DNA of 64,000 nt from Adenanthera pavonina (taxonomy: Eukaryota; Streptophyta; Magnoliopsida; Fabales; Fabaceae), in contig JAIVEN010000008.1 of NCBI GenBank assembly GCA_026686845.1, forward strand, positions 38,072,501 to 38,136,500, in the 5' to 3' direction. Within the stretch, counting starts at the first letter, position 1, and each line of letters opens with the position of its first letter. Positions 12,282 through 23,529 of the stretch are shown here, one piece after another. The notes below the pieces were generated by a model. It was given only the letters and a program-made list of their open reading frames with translations, was not told the origin of the DNA and ran no database searches. Both the position numbers and the translations under genes were made by a program.

Positions 12282-12350
12282 AAGGACTATCACAGCGACC
12301 AGAAGTTCTCCATCACCACCTACTGGACCAATGGAGTTGTGGTTTTCCTT
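12282..12350 (+). pseudogene. VDAC (mitochondrial outer-membrane porin) exon fragment
   Basis: After an AG acceptor the plus strand reads KDYHSDQKFSITTYWTNGV. This matches the conserved N-terminal strand of plant voltage-dependent anion channels (family pattern DY.SD.KFSITTY...GV). The first exon and the other beta-strand exons are not found nearby, so only this piece is present. The open frame 11975-12466 that overlaps it is in another phase and is probably accidental. Confidence 0.55.
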
Positions 12351-13691
12351 CTCTCTTCATTCATGGATATTTAATCTGCTATGTAGCAATATGTTCTTTG
12401 TTTGGATATCTAGGTGCGATTTCTAATGCGATGTGTGTGAGGCCTGCCCCAAATTTATGTGTTTAAGGGTAGTACTGAAGAAGTAGCTTGCCTAATCCTT
12501 GTTTCCTTTTTATTCCTTTCCTTTTTTTCTTGGAGTATTTTTTATATTAGTTAAGTATAGATAGCAAGTCTAGTTTTGCATCAGTTTTGCTGCAGACCAT
12601 ATCGTGTTTTGATAAATAAATTTCTCACCTATTTTTTATTGTTGTCTCTTGGTTTTAAATTTATTCTCATTATTATTTTTTATTTACTGATTAGATTGTA
12701 ACTATGTAGTTTAAAATTTGAATCAGCATCATTTTCATGAAATGATCCTCTAGCGGCATGTCTATTAGTTTTTGTAGAATATGACTTTAGATACATAGTA
12801 CTAACTAAACGCTGGTTTTTAAAAATATTTTAGAAGTTGAAGTTGGCTTATCTAATAGTCATGTTTTTTCCATTCTTTTCTTGGCGTTAAATGGTGAGCA
12901 TACAATTCAATGTTTATTTTAATTTTGTATGAATGCATTGTGTGAGCTTGCATGTACTGGTTTATCTAAACATGAAAGTCATGTGTATCTTTTCACTTGA
13001 ACTGCCTTCAAGTTCTAATTCTAATTTTCTCTCAAGAACACTATCAGTAATTAGTAAAAAGATTGTCCAACATTTGAAGTAATTTATTACCTGCTTTTGC
13101 ATCTGGAAGATGTCAACTGTCAAGAGTCCTATACAGTGAAGCCAGATTGATTTGCATATTTTGACGAGCATGATTATTCTAAGTATGGAAGCTTCATTTT
13201 CTATTCTTATCATGGCATTCTCATTAGCTGTGGAAGCTATGGACTGGCCTTTTCAACCTTTCTGATTCATCAGTCTGGATGGTCATCAATATTTTACTCA
13301 TTTGGTTTATTAGGGGCAATTTGTTGGTCATTTTGGCTTAGTAAGGTAGGATTTGCTCATGCTAAATTTTTAATTTTTTGTTGGCTCTTCCTTTCTGAAT
13401 TTGAAATATCCATACGCATGTTTTCTTAAGAATTCTTTTGTCACTAAATTGCTTACACTTTATGGCTATCCATCTACAATTTTTTTTTAAAATAATTTCT
13501 GATAAGTTTGTTCTATCCTAGAAGCATTTTTCACTTGCTAATGTACTTATCTTTTCCTTTCTTCTTTGAGCTGCTGTTGTAGGTACACAGTTCAAGAATT
13601 TATCAATGAAGAATATGTACAATTGTAGTTTTTATTTGCTGACCTGCTATTTTTTTTTCCTTTTCATATTGCTTAACTGCATTAAGGGCAG

Positions 13692-14690
13692 AGTCTAGTT
13701 TACTTAAGCCACATGTAGAAGCTCAGGCCAAAGAGGTTATCCGTGGAATGCATCGGATAGAGGAACACAAAGACTAGGAGAGGGTGGCTAATGAAAGTGT
13801 AAGCTTATGTTTCCTTAGAATCTTGTTCCTCTGTGGTTGGTTTGATCTGTGATGTCTGTTTATTGTAAACTATAGTTTATGCTATGTAGTCTCACATGTG
13901 GATTGTATGACAATGAGATTTGATGTCTAATACTTTCCACTAAGTATAAACTTGGCTATTAATGATGTAGGTCGAGGGTCTTATGATGGACATTGCAGCT
14001 ACTGAAGAAATTAATAAATATAAATTAGCAGCAGAGCAAGAACCTGTTGCAGGCAGAGCTGTTGAATAAGAATTTGTTGCACAGGTAAACTCCCTTTGTC
14101 AGCGATTTTTGATGGGCTCAATATAGTAAGTTTTGTAAGCTGGGGTGGTTTCAAATATTTAATGTCATTATGCCAAACTTTGGTTGTGATATGATGAAAC
14201 AAGGAATTCAAACCTTATGGATACCAAATTTATATGGCAGTCACTAGAGTTTACTTTTTTGTTTTTTTTTTCCATAGCTTCCTATCGCTAACATCAACTT
14301 TTAGTTATTCAAAGTCTGATGGCCGTTCCTTTTAAATACTGGCATTATGGTCTTCTTGAATTAATTTATTGGTGTAATTAGAGGAGGCTGATATTCTATA
14401 ATTTCACTACTCCTTTTCATTGAATATTGATATTTATAGTTTTCTGAATCTGCAGCTGTCAGCACTTAAGCAGGAACTTGAAGATGCAAAGCAGTCTATA
14501 TGTTGGAATCAGAGAATAAACTCAAGTTCAAAGAAGAGACCACAACTACTGCCATGGCAGCTAGAGATGCAGCTGAGAAGTCTCTGAAGTTGGCAAACTT
14601 GAGGGCATCTAGGATAAGGGACAGAGTGGAAGAGCTCACCCATCAACTTGAAGAGTTTCAGAACATGGAAGATGTGCCTGGATTTGTTGT
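13692..14690 (+). pseudogene. Three exons of a plant coiled-coil protein, broken
   Basis: Exon 1 (13692-13798) encodes SSLLKPHVEAQAKEVIRGMHRIEEHKD, then a TAG stop, then ERVANES before a GT donor. Exon 2 (13971-14084) encodes VEGLMMDIAATEEINKYKL, then AAEQ and GRAVE, then a TAA stop and EFVAQ before GTAAAC. Exon 3 (14456 to about 14690) encodes LSALKQELEDAKQSI, then a small frameshift near 14497, then LESENKLKFKEE and RASRIRDRVEELTHQLEE. Splice sites are canonical and intron phases fit, so this is a piece of an intron-containing gene. It resembles plant coiled-coil proteins of unknown function (possibly At3g49055-like; recalled, not checked). Upstream exons are missing. Confidence 0.6.
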
Positions 14691-15219
14691 TCTTTCTTTC
14701 TTTGTTTTTTTTTTCCTTTGGTAAAATGGAAAGAGAACTTTGAAAATATCATTTTAGTTTGTGCAATATACATGCTATTCTAATTGGAGCTATTTAAGTT
14801 CTGTTTCCTATTTTTGAAATGGTGTTTGTAATTTTATTTGTTTTCAATAAAATTGACTTTTGTGGGTGAAAAAAGTGTATAATATGTGGAACAGTAAAGA
14901 AAATTAAAAATATTTAAAAAAATACTGACATTTGTTGGCATTTATTTAAATAAATAAATATTTCAATAAATGCCAACAAAATTTTGTTTTTTTTTTTAAA
15001 GGAAAGTTGGCGTTTATGAGACAAACGCTAACTAAAGTGGCAATTTAGTTGGCATTTCTAAAATGAATGCCAACTAAAATGTCCACTTTAGTTGGTGTTT
15101 TCAAAACGGCAGCTAAAATTCTCATTTTTATTAGTGTTGGAATAGTTAGTGTTTTTGAAGTGTCATTAAAAATAAAAAATAAATGTTAGCTATTTTTTTT
15201 TTTGGTGTAGTGTTAAGTG

Positions 15220-17914
15220 TACTCGTCCTGTCCTGTACAAACCTCGAAGAGTAGTGCTTCATATTCCTGCGACATGAGACGTGTTGATGCTCCACAATGT
15301 CATCTACATACGTATAAGAAATATGGAGGTGGAGGCACCCCAAGAGCACACAAATATCTGTTTTGAAGCTTAATTTCTCAGTGATTTCACTGCAAGTTTC
15401 AAGTTTATATTAATTATGCGAGATACAAGGTTGAATTGGAGAAGCACAAAGAATCATCGATGATGTTCTTAAGTTTTTAACTATAGAGCCAATATCTACA
15501 TTTGCCATAAAAAATAAATAAAAAGAAAGAAAGAAAGAAAGAAAAATAAAAAAATAGAGAGAGAAAAGAATAAAATAAGTTATTCCACCAACTCCCCCCT
15601 TTTTTAACGAACTCAATGAGAATCCCCTTTTCAATGAACTCAATATATCATGTGAGAATTGGCTGGATCTGGACTTTTTTGCCCATGAGAGTTCATTTCA
15701 GGGATCATTTGGATCGTCCAAATTTTTTTATGGACGATCCAGAGATGTTGATAAGAGCATAAGATGAGCATGTGATACATATTCAGGTTGGCTAATATAA
15801 TTCGACATGTTGCTTGTGTGATTGACATGGGGAAAGTTTCCATCTTCTGTATTTTTCCCCCTAATTGTCGAATTCGTATTTTAGTAGAAAATTGTAGAAC
15901 TATTGATATTATCTGCTAAGGTGGATTGTGCTGACTTGTATTTATATCTGAATCAATAAGGTGTAGGTTTGGAAAATAATAATAATAATAATAGAGAGAG
16001 AAAAGAAAATTTAGCTTCAATAATGCAAAATAGTGCTGTTGCAAGAAATGTACTTGTTGTGTATCTCCAAGGAGATGTAGAGCATATAAACTCCTTGGAG
16101 GCTGCCTCTATTGAATTTAAATTATATGTTTAGCAATTTTTTAACAAAATAAACTAATACCATGTGAATATGTAACTCTCTAGAAATGAGGGACTTTAAT
16201 TTATATATTATTTTATCACATATGCTGAAAAGGTTTAATTGTTGAGAATATTCTCTTAATATTAGAAGTGATAATAGATTAACAATGGTTAGGTAGACCA
16301 AATAAAAAAAACAATGATGCTAGTTAAGCAAAGTCTTTAATTTAGCTTTGAGAATAAAAAATTAGGTTGGGAAAAACTCCCATGTTTTACAATCTCAAAT
16401 TTAAATTTTGGCCAGAAAAACTCAAATGTAATTTAGTTGATAGTTAGAGTAAGACACCGATTTTTTCAAAGGGAAAAAAATGAAACGTGTTTTCTCAACG
16501 ACTTAATTATTTCATGTTATTAAGGAAAAGAATTAAATTATTTACTCTCGAAGTCCTATAATTTAATTGGTTTTTCTATAATGTGTACACATTTGTATTG
16601 TTGGCTAAAAGAAAAATCTCGTTGTATAACTTTGACAAATATGAGCTAGTTTCCTGATTGCCTTTAGTTATTTTTTAAACCAATGCAACGCTATAGAAAT
16701 AACCGATACATTTCCTTTTATAAATATTGTTAAATTGATTTTCAACAGACGTATATAATTGAATTGGTTACATACAGACAAACAGAAAATTAAGGCTTTA
16801 ATTTTAAAATATTGCATCTTCAAAACCTATCAAGTTGTTAAATATTATATTAATTAGGCTAGTCCATGAAGTCAATTTATTTATGTTTATCTTCAATTAT
16901 TGTTGTTGTAGTCCTGAAGTTTTACATTATAAGTCCTTAGCATGAGATTGAGATAGGTGGGGAGAAATTGTCAAGTATAGATTCTTTAGCTTGTCTAAGT
17001 TAATTGCCTACCTTTCAGAATGATTTTATCACATCACTTTCACCCAAGCTATATCCTCGTTTCTAAGTCTTTCCTCGAAAACAAATTGTTCATCTAAATA
17101 TTTATCAAAAAAAAAATTGTTCATCTAAATGAATCGTTTTCGTTTTGAATTGAATTAAGTTCATGGGAAAGGATCAGGTAAGCATTTATAATTTTTTGAA
17201 GTTTTGGTCCTAAAATATAATAAATTTACCATTTTTTTCTTCAATTGTGATTCCCCCTTTTTTTTCCTGTCTATTTTCAAAATATAATAGTAAATCTGGC
17301 TTGAAAGTAAAAGAGAAATTTATCTAATTCCATCAAAATTAATATATATATATATATGTATATATATGTTCTTCAATGCACGTTTCCACGTTTGTACGTA
17401 TATTCCAAAAATGAAAAAAACGAACCTAAAAAGATAATTAAATGGATGTCATTGGGATAAGCAGCTGCCTCTTTTGAAAGTTCATATCCCTACCTAAGGT
17501 AGATCTGCAGAGTCATAAAAAAGATTAGAAAAGCAAAGCGACAGATGGAAAAAGTAGAGGTAATAAAGCCCAAAAATAGAAAGGCATGGATAATTGCAAA
17601 AAACAAATTGTTAAGCCCAATGGATGGAAATTGTGATGAAGGATTTTTTTCTTTAAACCTGTAATAAATAAAAAATAATAATTTGATACAAAAAATTAAA
17701 TATCTTCATTTTTTGTTCCTAAAACCCAATGTTCCCTTTATTTATTATAATAATTATAAGGGCTATACAAAACTTTTAGAAAGATTTTATAGTAAGGAAT
17801 GAAGGAAGTACATATTCTACACATTTTCAAATTGCTTACCTTTTCAAAATGATTTTATCACATCACTTTATATATGTGCCATGGCTTTGGCTTGCTCCTC
17901 GTAATTAGGAAAGT
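15220..17914. other. Gene-poor AT-rich spacer with decayed duplicated pieces
   Basis: No gene is supported. 15360-15410 resembles 38880-38935 (both contain TTTCACTGCAAGTT), a spacer piece of the TNL units. A GAAA microsatellite lies at 15528-15545 and an AAT repeat at 15977-15994. 16940-17190 resembles 17830-17914 plus 19346-19430 (ATGATTTTATCACATCACTTT, then GAATTGAATTAAGTTCATG), a local duplication whose second copy is split by the element at 17915. A TA-rich run lies at 17341-17370. Confidence 0.45.
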
Positions 17915-19345
17915 CACTGCACCAAAAATAGAATTTTTTTTATGGTTATTTTAGTCTTTATTGACTGTTCAAAACCATCAATTAATTGAGTGTCGGGATA
18001 AGGGATAAGTTTTGTTGGTAATAAACAAAAATAGATTTTTCTTGGTGGTTCTCTAAAATAATCACCAATGAAAGGGTAAATTTTTTATTAAAAAATATGT
18101 TCTTTCTTGACAGTTATTTGAAATTAAATAACCACAAACAAAGGCTAATTTATTCTTTTTAAAAAAAATAGTAATCACAGCTACAACCATCCTTAATAAA
18201 CAATCCATAATCATCCAAAGATAAAAAAAAAATATACAACATAAATCATAGATAGATCTAATTAAAATTTTACATGACCACACCACAACAAAAAATCAAA
18301 ATCATAAAAAAGAAAAAGAAAATTTTGTCACAAAATCAATATTTATACCTTAAGTCATAAAAAGTCACAAGCTTTAAAAATTTCTTCCATCTTCAAGATT
18401 CATTTTCTTGCTTGGTAGCTAAGATGAGATGAGAGAGAACGAAGCCGTCGGTGAAGGTAAACATAGACACTGTTGTCGGCGATGAAGACAGTGGGCAAAG
18501 TCACCGATGAAGAAGAAGCTTATAATCTGTTGGCGCCAAGATGAGGTGTAGACCATGCTTCGAGATTTGTATAAGTCTGGATCAAGCTTTGAAAATCTTG
18601 ACTGAGGGAGAAAAGAATATAAGAAAATAGAAAAGGAGAGAATGGTAAAATTTGATTAAAAGAATAAGACCGACGATCTGAATATGATGAAAGAGGAAGA
18701 AGACATGTAAGGGAGAGAGAGCTTGTAGATCAAAGAAGAAAGAGAGTAGGTGTGGAGAGAGAAAGTGAGGGAAGGAAAGTGATTAGGTGTGGAGAGAGAA
18801 AAAAATTCAAAAATATAAAAGTGATGGAGTTTGATGCATGACATGAAATGTATGAGAGTGGGTGTAGAAAGAGATGTGTTAAGGAAAGAGATGGAAAGAA
18901 AGAAAGGCCATTAGATCTTTTTTATCAATGGTTATAATTATTGATCCGTGATTTGGTTACTGCTCTGTGCCTTGTGTGTGTGTTCTTTTTAAAACGTTTG
19001 TAAAATCTTTTCTTGGTAGTTCTAGAAATAACCGCCAAGAAAAGTCACTAGGTGATTATTTAGTGAACGGCAAAGAAAAGTATTTACGTCATGTTTATTG
19101 GTGGTTTTAGAAATAACTGCCAAGAAAAATCTTACATTTTCTTAGCGGTTATTTAGAGAACTGTCAACAAAAATGACACGAAGGCTTTTCTTTGCGGTTC
19201 ACCAAATAACCGTCAAGAAAAGTCTGACTTGTCTTGGTCTTTATTTCTAGAACCGCCAAGAAAAGCATCCATATCATTTTTGTTGGCGTTTTCTCCTATA
19301 ATCACCAACTATTAGGTGCTAAGAAAGGTTGTTATTGACATAGTG
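17915..19345. mobile_element. CACTA-like non-autonomous element
   Basis: The left end is CACTGCACCAAAAATAG; the right end read backwards starts CACTATGTCAATAAC. The ends carry repeated subterminal words of the type CTTGGCGGTTATTT / AAATAACCGCCAAGAAAAG (for example 18030-18070 and 19000-19320). The paralogous site at about 17090 lacks the insert, which supports the boundaries. Flanking triplets (AGT and ACG) do not match, so the target duplication has decayed or was absent. The interior (18380-18900) is GA-rich and has no recognisable gene. Confidence 0.6.
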
Positions 19346-20227
19346 ACGTCATTCATCTAAACGAGTCGTTCTGGATTGAATTAAGTTCATGCTAAAGGAT
19401 CATGTAAGAATTTATAAAGCACGGATACATGAAAGATAGCTAGGAGGATGAACACTTGCAAAATTCAGTGGAAGATCCAATTAAGAATAGGTTAGCCAAC
19501 TTGGGCGTGTTATAATATAAGATTATATATGAGAAAATTTTGTGGATTTGGTCAATGTCTCTCATTTTTCGGTGCAAAATATGGATGGAAGACACTAAAT
19601 TTTGCACATATTAAAAACAGACATAATTATCTTTTCAAATATGTTTGAAATACAATTGCTTAAAATTTTGGGTAACTTAATTAGATGTTGAAAGAGAGGC
19701 TAATTATTCCCCTCAACTCAAATCCTTCTTTTCTTCAAGAAATGTTTGGAAGAGATATTCCGACATTCGTTTGGTGTTGCAGAGGTGATTATTGCACTTT
19801 ATCTTCATTCTCATTGCATCTCTTTGTTTGGAAATTCCAGCTTCAATTTCATGCCTTGAGAAACTGGTTCCGGTTCTGGAAATGATACTCTTGAACACCA
19901 TATATATATATATTATTAATTGGAATTTGAACAAAGAATTTCACCAAAAAAGGAAAAACGTTAAAAAAAGAACATTAGATTCCATTACAAACGCAATCAG
20001 ATTCTCAGTAGCAGTAATCAGCGCTCTGCATATTGAGAATAAAGTATTGCTTAGCTTTTTGAAGGCTCCACCACTCAACTCCTCATACCTCATGATTTCA
20101 GACATATATACTTCATATATTACACGTACCTTCGATTACATCAGATCAGTTTCCTGACAAATAAAAATCAAAACAATGAATAATAAGAAGAAGAAGATCA
20201 ACATATACATATAGTTGGTTGAATATT

Positions 20228-21182
20228 CACTACTAGAAAAATGCAATTTAGCGAGGGAATTTAGCGAGGGATCACTCATCCCTCGCTAAATGATCTAAAT
20301 AGTGAGAAATTAACGACGAATTAAATTTAGCGAGGGAATTAGCGAGGAATATCCTTTCCCTCGCTAAACTAGCGAGGAATTAGCGAGAAATTTTTTATTC
20401 CTCGCTAAATTATTATGAATAGCGAGGAATCTAACGAGGGATTTGTCCCTCGCTAAATTTTTTAAAATTAATTTTAATAGATTAAAATTATTTTATTAAA
20501 AAATTAATTTTAATGAATTAAAATTTTTTTAATAATTATGTTATAAAATTATTTTTATCAGTTGATTATTTTAAATTAATAAAAATAGTTAGATTAATTT
20601 TTATAACTTGTTGGCAAAAAAATGAAAATAAAAATTCATTTATTACAAAATTCAAAATATAAAATATTTTATGATATTAATAACTAAAATTATAATATAT
20701 TTTTATTTTTTAAAAATATATTAATTTATAAATATATGTGTGTATTAGTGTGTAAATAAATAATATATATTTAATATTTCATATAAAGACTGCAAATACA
20801 ATACAGTTCAACTGGCAAAAGTCTGAATATAAAGGCACTAAGAGCAGGAGGTCATGGGTTCGAACCTAAGCAAATGCATATTTGAAACAATTACATGGCG
20901 TGGTCTTGGTGGTGACATGGCAATTTTGAATTTTTTGTAGTTTAGCGAGGAAATAGTGAGGGATTTAATCCCTCGCTAAATTTAGAGAGGGATTAAATCC
21001 CTCGCTAATTCCCTCGCTAATTTAGCGAGGGAATCAACTCATTCCTCGCTAAAATTAGCGACGCGGTTTTTAGCGACCAAATTAACGAGGGATAAAATCC
21101 CTCGCTATTTTCAATTTAGCGAGGGAAAAATGGCATTTAGCGAGGGATTTGTCCCTCGCTAAATTCCATTTTTCTAGTAGTG
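20228..21182. mobile_element. Non-autonomous CACTA element, well preserved
   Basis: The left terminus is CACTACTAGAAAAATG and the right terminus is its near-perfect inverse, CATTTTTCTAGTAGTG. The flanking triplet ATT is present on both sides (20225-20227 and 21183-21185), the 3-bp target duplication expected of CACTA elements. Many copies of a subterminal word, TTTAGCGAGGGA, occur in both orientations within about 230 bases of each end. The 955-base element has no transposase and relies on a relative elsewhere. Confidence 0.85.
20800..20880 (+). other. tRNA-like (pol III box) segment inside the CACTA element
   Basis: AACTGGCAAAAGTCTG resembles an A box and GGTTCGAACCT a B box, about 40 bases apart. 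No cloverleaf with a proper acceptor stem can be drawn, so this is more likely a SINE or tRNA relic than a tRNA gene. Confidence 0.3.
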
Positions 21183-21600
21183 ATTCCAGATGAATCTGGA
21201 TTAATTCTAGTACTCCCACAACACAGAAACTAGAGAACATATAAAACTAAGTCAAGGCAGAAAGTAAACAGAAGAACAGCTTTCATGAAGTAAATTAATA
21301 CATCTAACATATATATATATATATATATCTGGTTAATCGAGTGGATAAAGATTCATAAAGATGATGATGATGATGATAGATTTGTATTACCTGACAGAAC
21401 TGGCTAGGAATCAATCCTTTTCCCGTAATGTAATGGCAAAAATGATGTTAGAGGATGAGGAATCTGCAATGCAATCGAAGAGAAGAAGTCCTCTGTCTGA
21501 TTTCGTTGTTAATATCGAAAGTATTCCGCGGAGAGCAATTTGGCTAATGAAATATTACAAGTTGGCTTCCGTGTAACTTCTACTTTTTCTCGAATATGCT

Positions 21601-23529
21601 GTTTTGAATATACAGAATTTTTTTAACCAAAAAACAAAAATCAACGTAGGAGACACTAATCAGATGGTGTACCGTACACATTCCACCATCCTACATTATA
21701 TTGATTATTTATTCAATAATTTTGTTTTTGTAAATTATATTGATTATTTATGTACTACTCATTTATTATTTATTGATATAAGTCAACAGTACAAACACCC
21801 AAACTTTTACGTTAATTCTATACAGAACTCAAATAAAAAAATTACTAGTGGCATTTTTATAAATAAATTCGCGTTCATCTAATAAAGCCACAACCAACAA
21901 AGAATTTTTTTCTCTAGTTCAAAAATTCATTCTGTAAGTCAGATGAAGCTCGTAACTGGCATAGAAAGTGCATTTTCCCCATCAGCTTTTTGTCCAACAT
22001 AAAATTATTCATTTACTACATCGATCATATCTACATCGTCTACGTAATCAATGTTAATAAGTAAAATTAACCGACATAACAATACGTATTCCGTGCTGCC
22101 CCAAATCATCATTGAAATGCAAGTTGGACAATTTGTGTTACTATTAGAAATTTGTTATTTGGACACATTTTCCTTGGTTATATATGATAATATATTGGTC
22201 AAATTACATGGTTTAATGATTATTATAGGAAAACGTACATAATTGGGTTGATATTCCTAAATGCATGATTTTGAGTTGGAAATGACATGTTTTGGTTTAA
22301 GCTCAAATGATTTGTGAGCTAATAATGATAACTTTTTTTGATAGAAACTAATTGTAAGAAATCAAATCATACTGAAATTCTCAGAAAAAAAGAATAAAAG
22401 CACTTGGCATGGCAAGTATTAATTTTTTGAAAACTTATTTAAGTGATTTCTAAGTTTTAAAAAAATTAGTCTCCTTAGAGAATACTTTTAGTGCTTAAAA
22501 AAATGCACTCTTGATTATTCACAATTTCGAGATATTTTGGGCAATTTGAGACACCTGAAGGCCAGTGGAAAGAGTATTTTGAGAAAATAATTCTGGACAG
22601 CTGAAACCCTTATTACAAAACTTCTAGAAATGATAATTATCCCAATTATCATTCCTAGAACCAATCCTTTGACAAAAAAAAAATCCATCCAAAAAATAAA
22701 AAAAAAAAGACCTAAGATTCGGATTTTCGTAGAGGTCATCGGCAATATTTTGAACGAGCTCATATATCGTACCTAAAATATGGGGGAAAAAGCAGAGAAT
22801 AAATTTATTACCAATATATACAGACAAATTACACACATACTTGAGCCATTTGCTTCATTCGGCCCAAAAAGAAACCTATTTGATTCGTGGATCTTAGAAA
22901 AACAACATTCAGTCTTTGTACCAGTTATCCATTATTCTTAATTTGAACTACATATGCTGATAGTGATAGGGACTAGGGAATAACGAGTCAATAACTATTT
23001 TTAAAAAAAAAAAAAAAGAGTCAAACTTGGATTGAGATAATTTTTTCCTCTGGTTGAATTGGTTTTCAGCCAAAATTGTTGTACTCCTTACAATTTGGAA
23101 CAAACCCACCCCAAAAAATACTCCTTCTAGTATAAAATATAAGTCCTATTTCAAAAGTTTTTTGGGTCCAAAATTTCTAGATTTATAATGGTTACAAAAC
23201 TTTGAAATTGACAGAATTCTGTAGTGGGAATCCACATTGTTCAAAAGTGGGTTTGAAAAGTAAATAATGGTTCGTTCACCAGAGAAAATAATAATACACT
23301 TTCATGAGCATGGTTCTTGAAAAGGTTGCCCTTTCATCAGATGACCATAAAGATCTCATTTACGAGTGAAGGAAATAGAATCTTGCCTTGAGCATGTGCA
23401 AGAGTAAAGATATATACATTGGGTGACGTATTCAAAAATCATTCCCTGATACGGCATGCGTACAGATGACAGAATTTACTAGCTGCTTCACTGGCTTTCC
23501 TTCTTTATAAAGACATAACTACTTTATCA
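21601..23529. other. AT-rich spacer without recognisable gene
   Basis: Only low-complexity and short open frames are seen. At 23120-23160 the words ATACTCCTTCTAGTATAAAATATAAGTCC resemble one end of a Stowaway-type MITE, but the partner end was not found. Confidence 0.4.

Larger units (their letters stand above)
11214..15219. mobile_element. CACTA-like non-autonomous element carrying host gene fragments
   Basis: The left end begins CACTTAATAGTTGGC. The right end read backwards begins CACTTAACACTACACC. Both ends carry many copies, in both orientations, of a subterminal word like TTAGTTGGCATTT / AAATGCCAACTAAAA (11220-11410 and 14930-15150), as CACTA elements do. No transposase is visible. The interior holds a MITE and exons resembling host genes. 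A 3-bp target duplication is not evident, so exact ends are uncertain. Two separate smaller elements flanking a decayed gene remain possible. Confidence 0.5.
19960..21600 (-). ncRNA. Possible spliced transcript of unknown type
   Basis: On the minus strand a segment at about 21600-21395 ends in TTCTGTCAG|GTAATAC, a good donor. At about 20165 a pyrimidine-rich tract ends TTTGTCAG|GAAACTG, a good acceptor. A second donor, CGAAG|GTACGTG, follows about 25 bases later. Further left a short frame beginning MSEIMRYEELSGGAF can be read to a stop near 19950. The CACTA at 20228-21182 would lie in the first intron. No known family is recognised and coding capacity is small, so this is speculative. Confidence 0.2.

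Noticed and set aside
11975..12466. 163-residue plus-strand open frame as a gene
   Set aside because: It overlaps the VDAC exon in a different frame and has no recognisable domain.
20853..20863. tRNA gene suggested by GGTTCGAACCT
   Set aside because: No acceptor stem or anticodon arm can be paired around it; only the promoter-box words are present.
21361..21576. 71-residue frame starting with five Met
   Set aside because: The start is an ATG microsatellite, there is no recognisable domain, and the opposite strand has the better splice signals.
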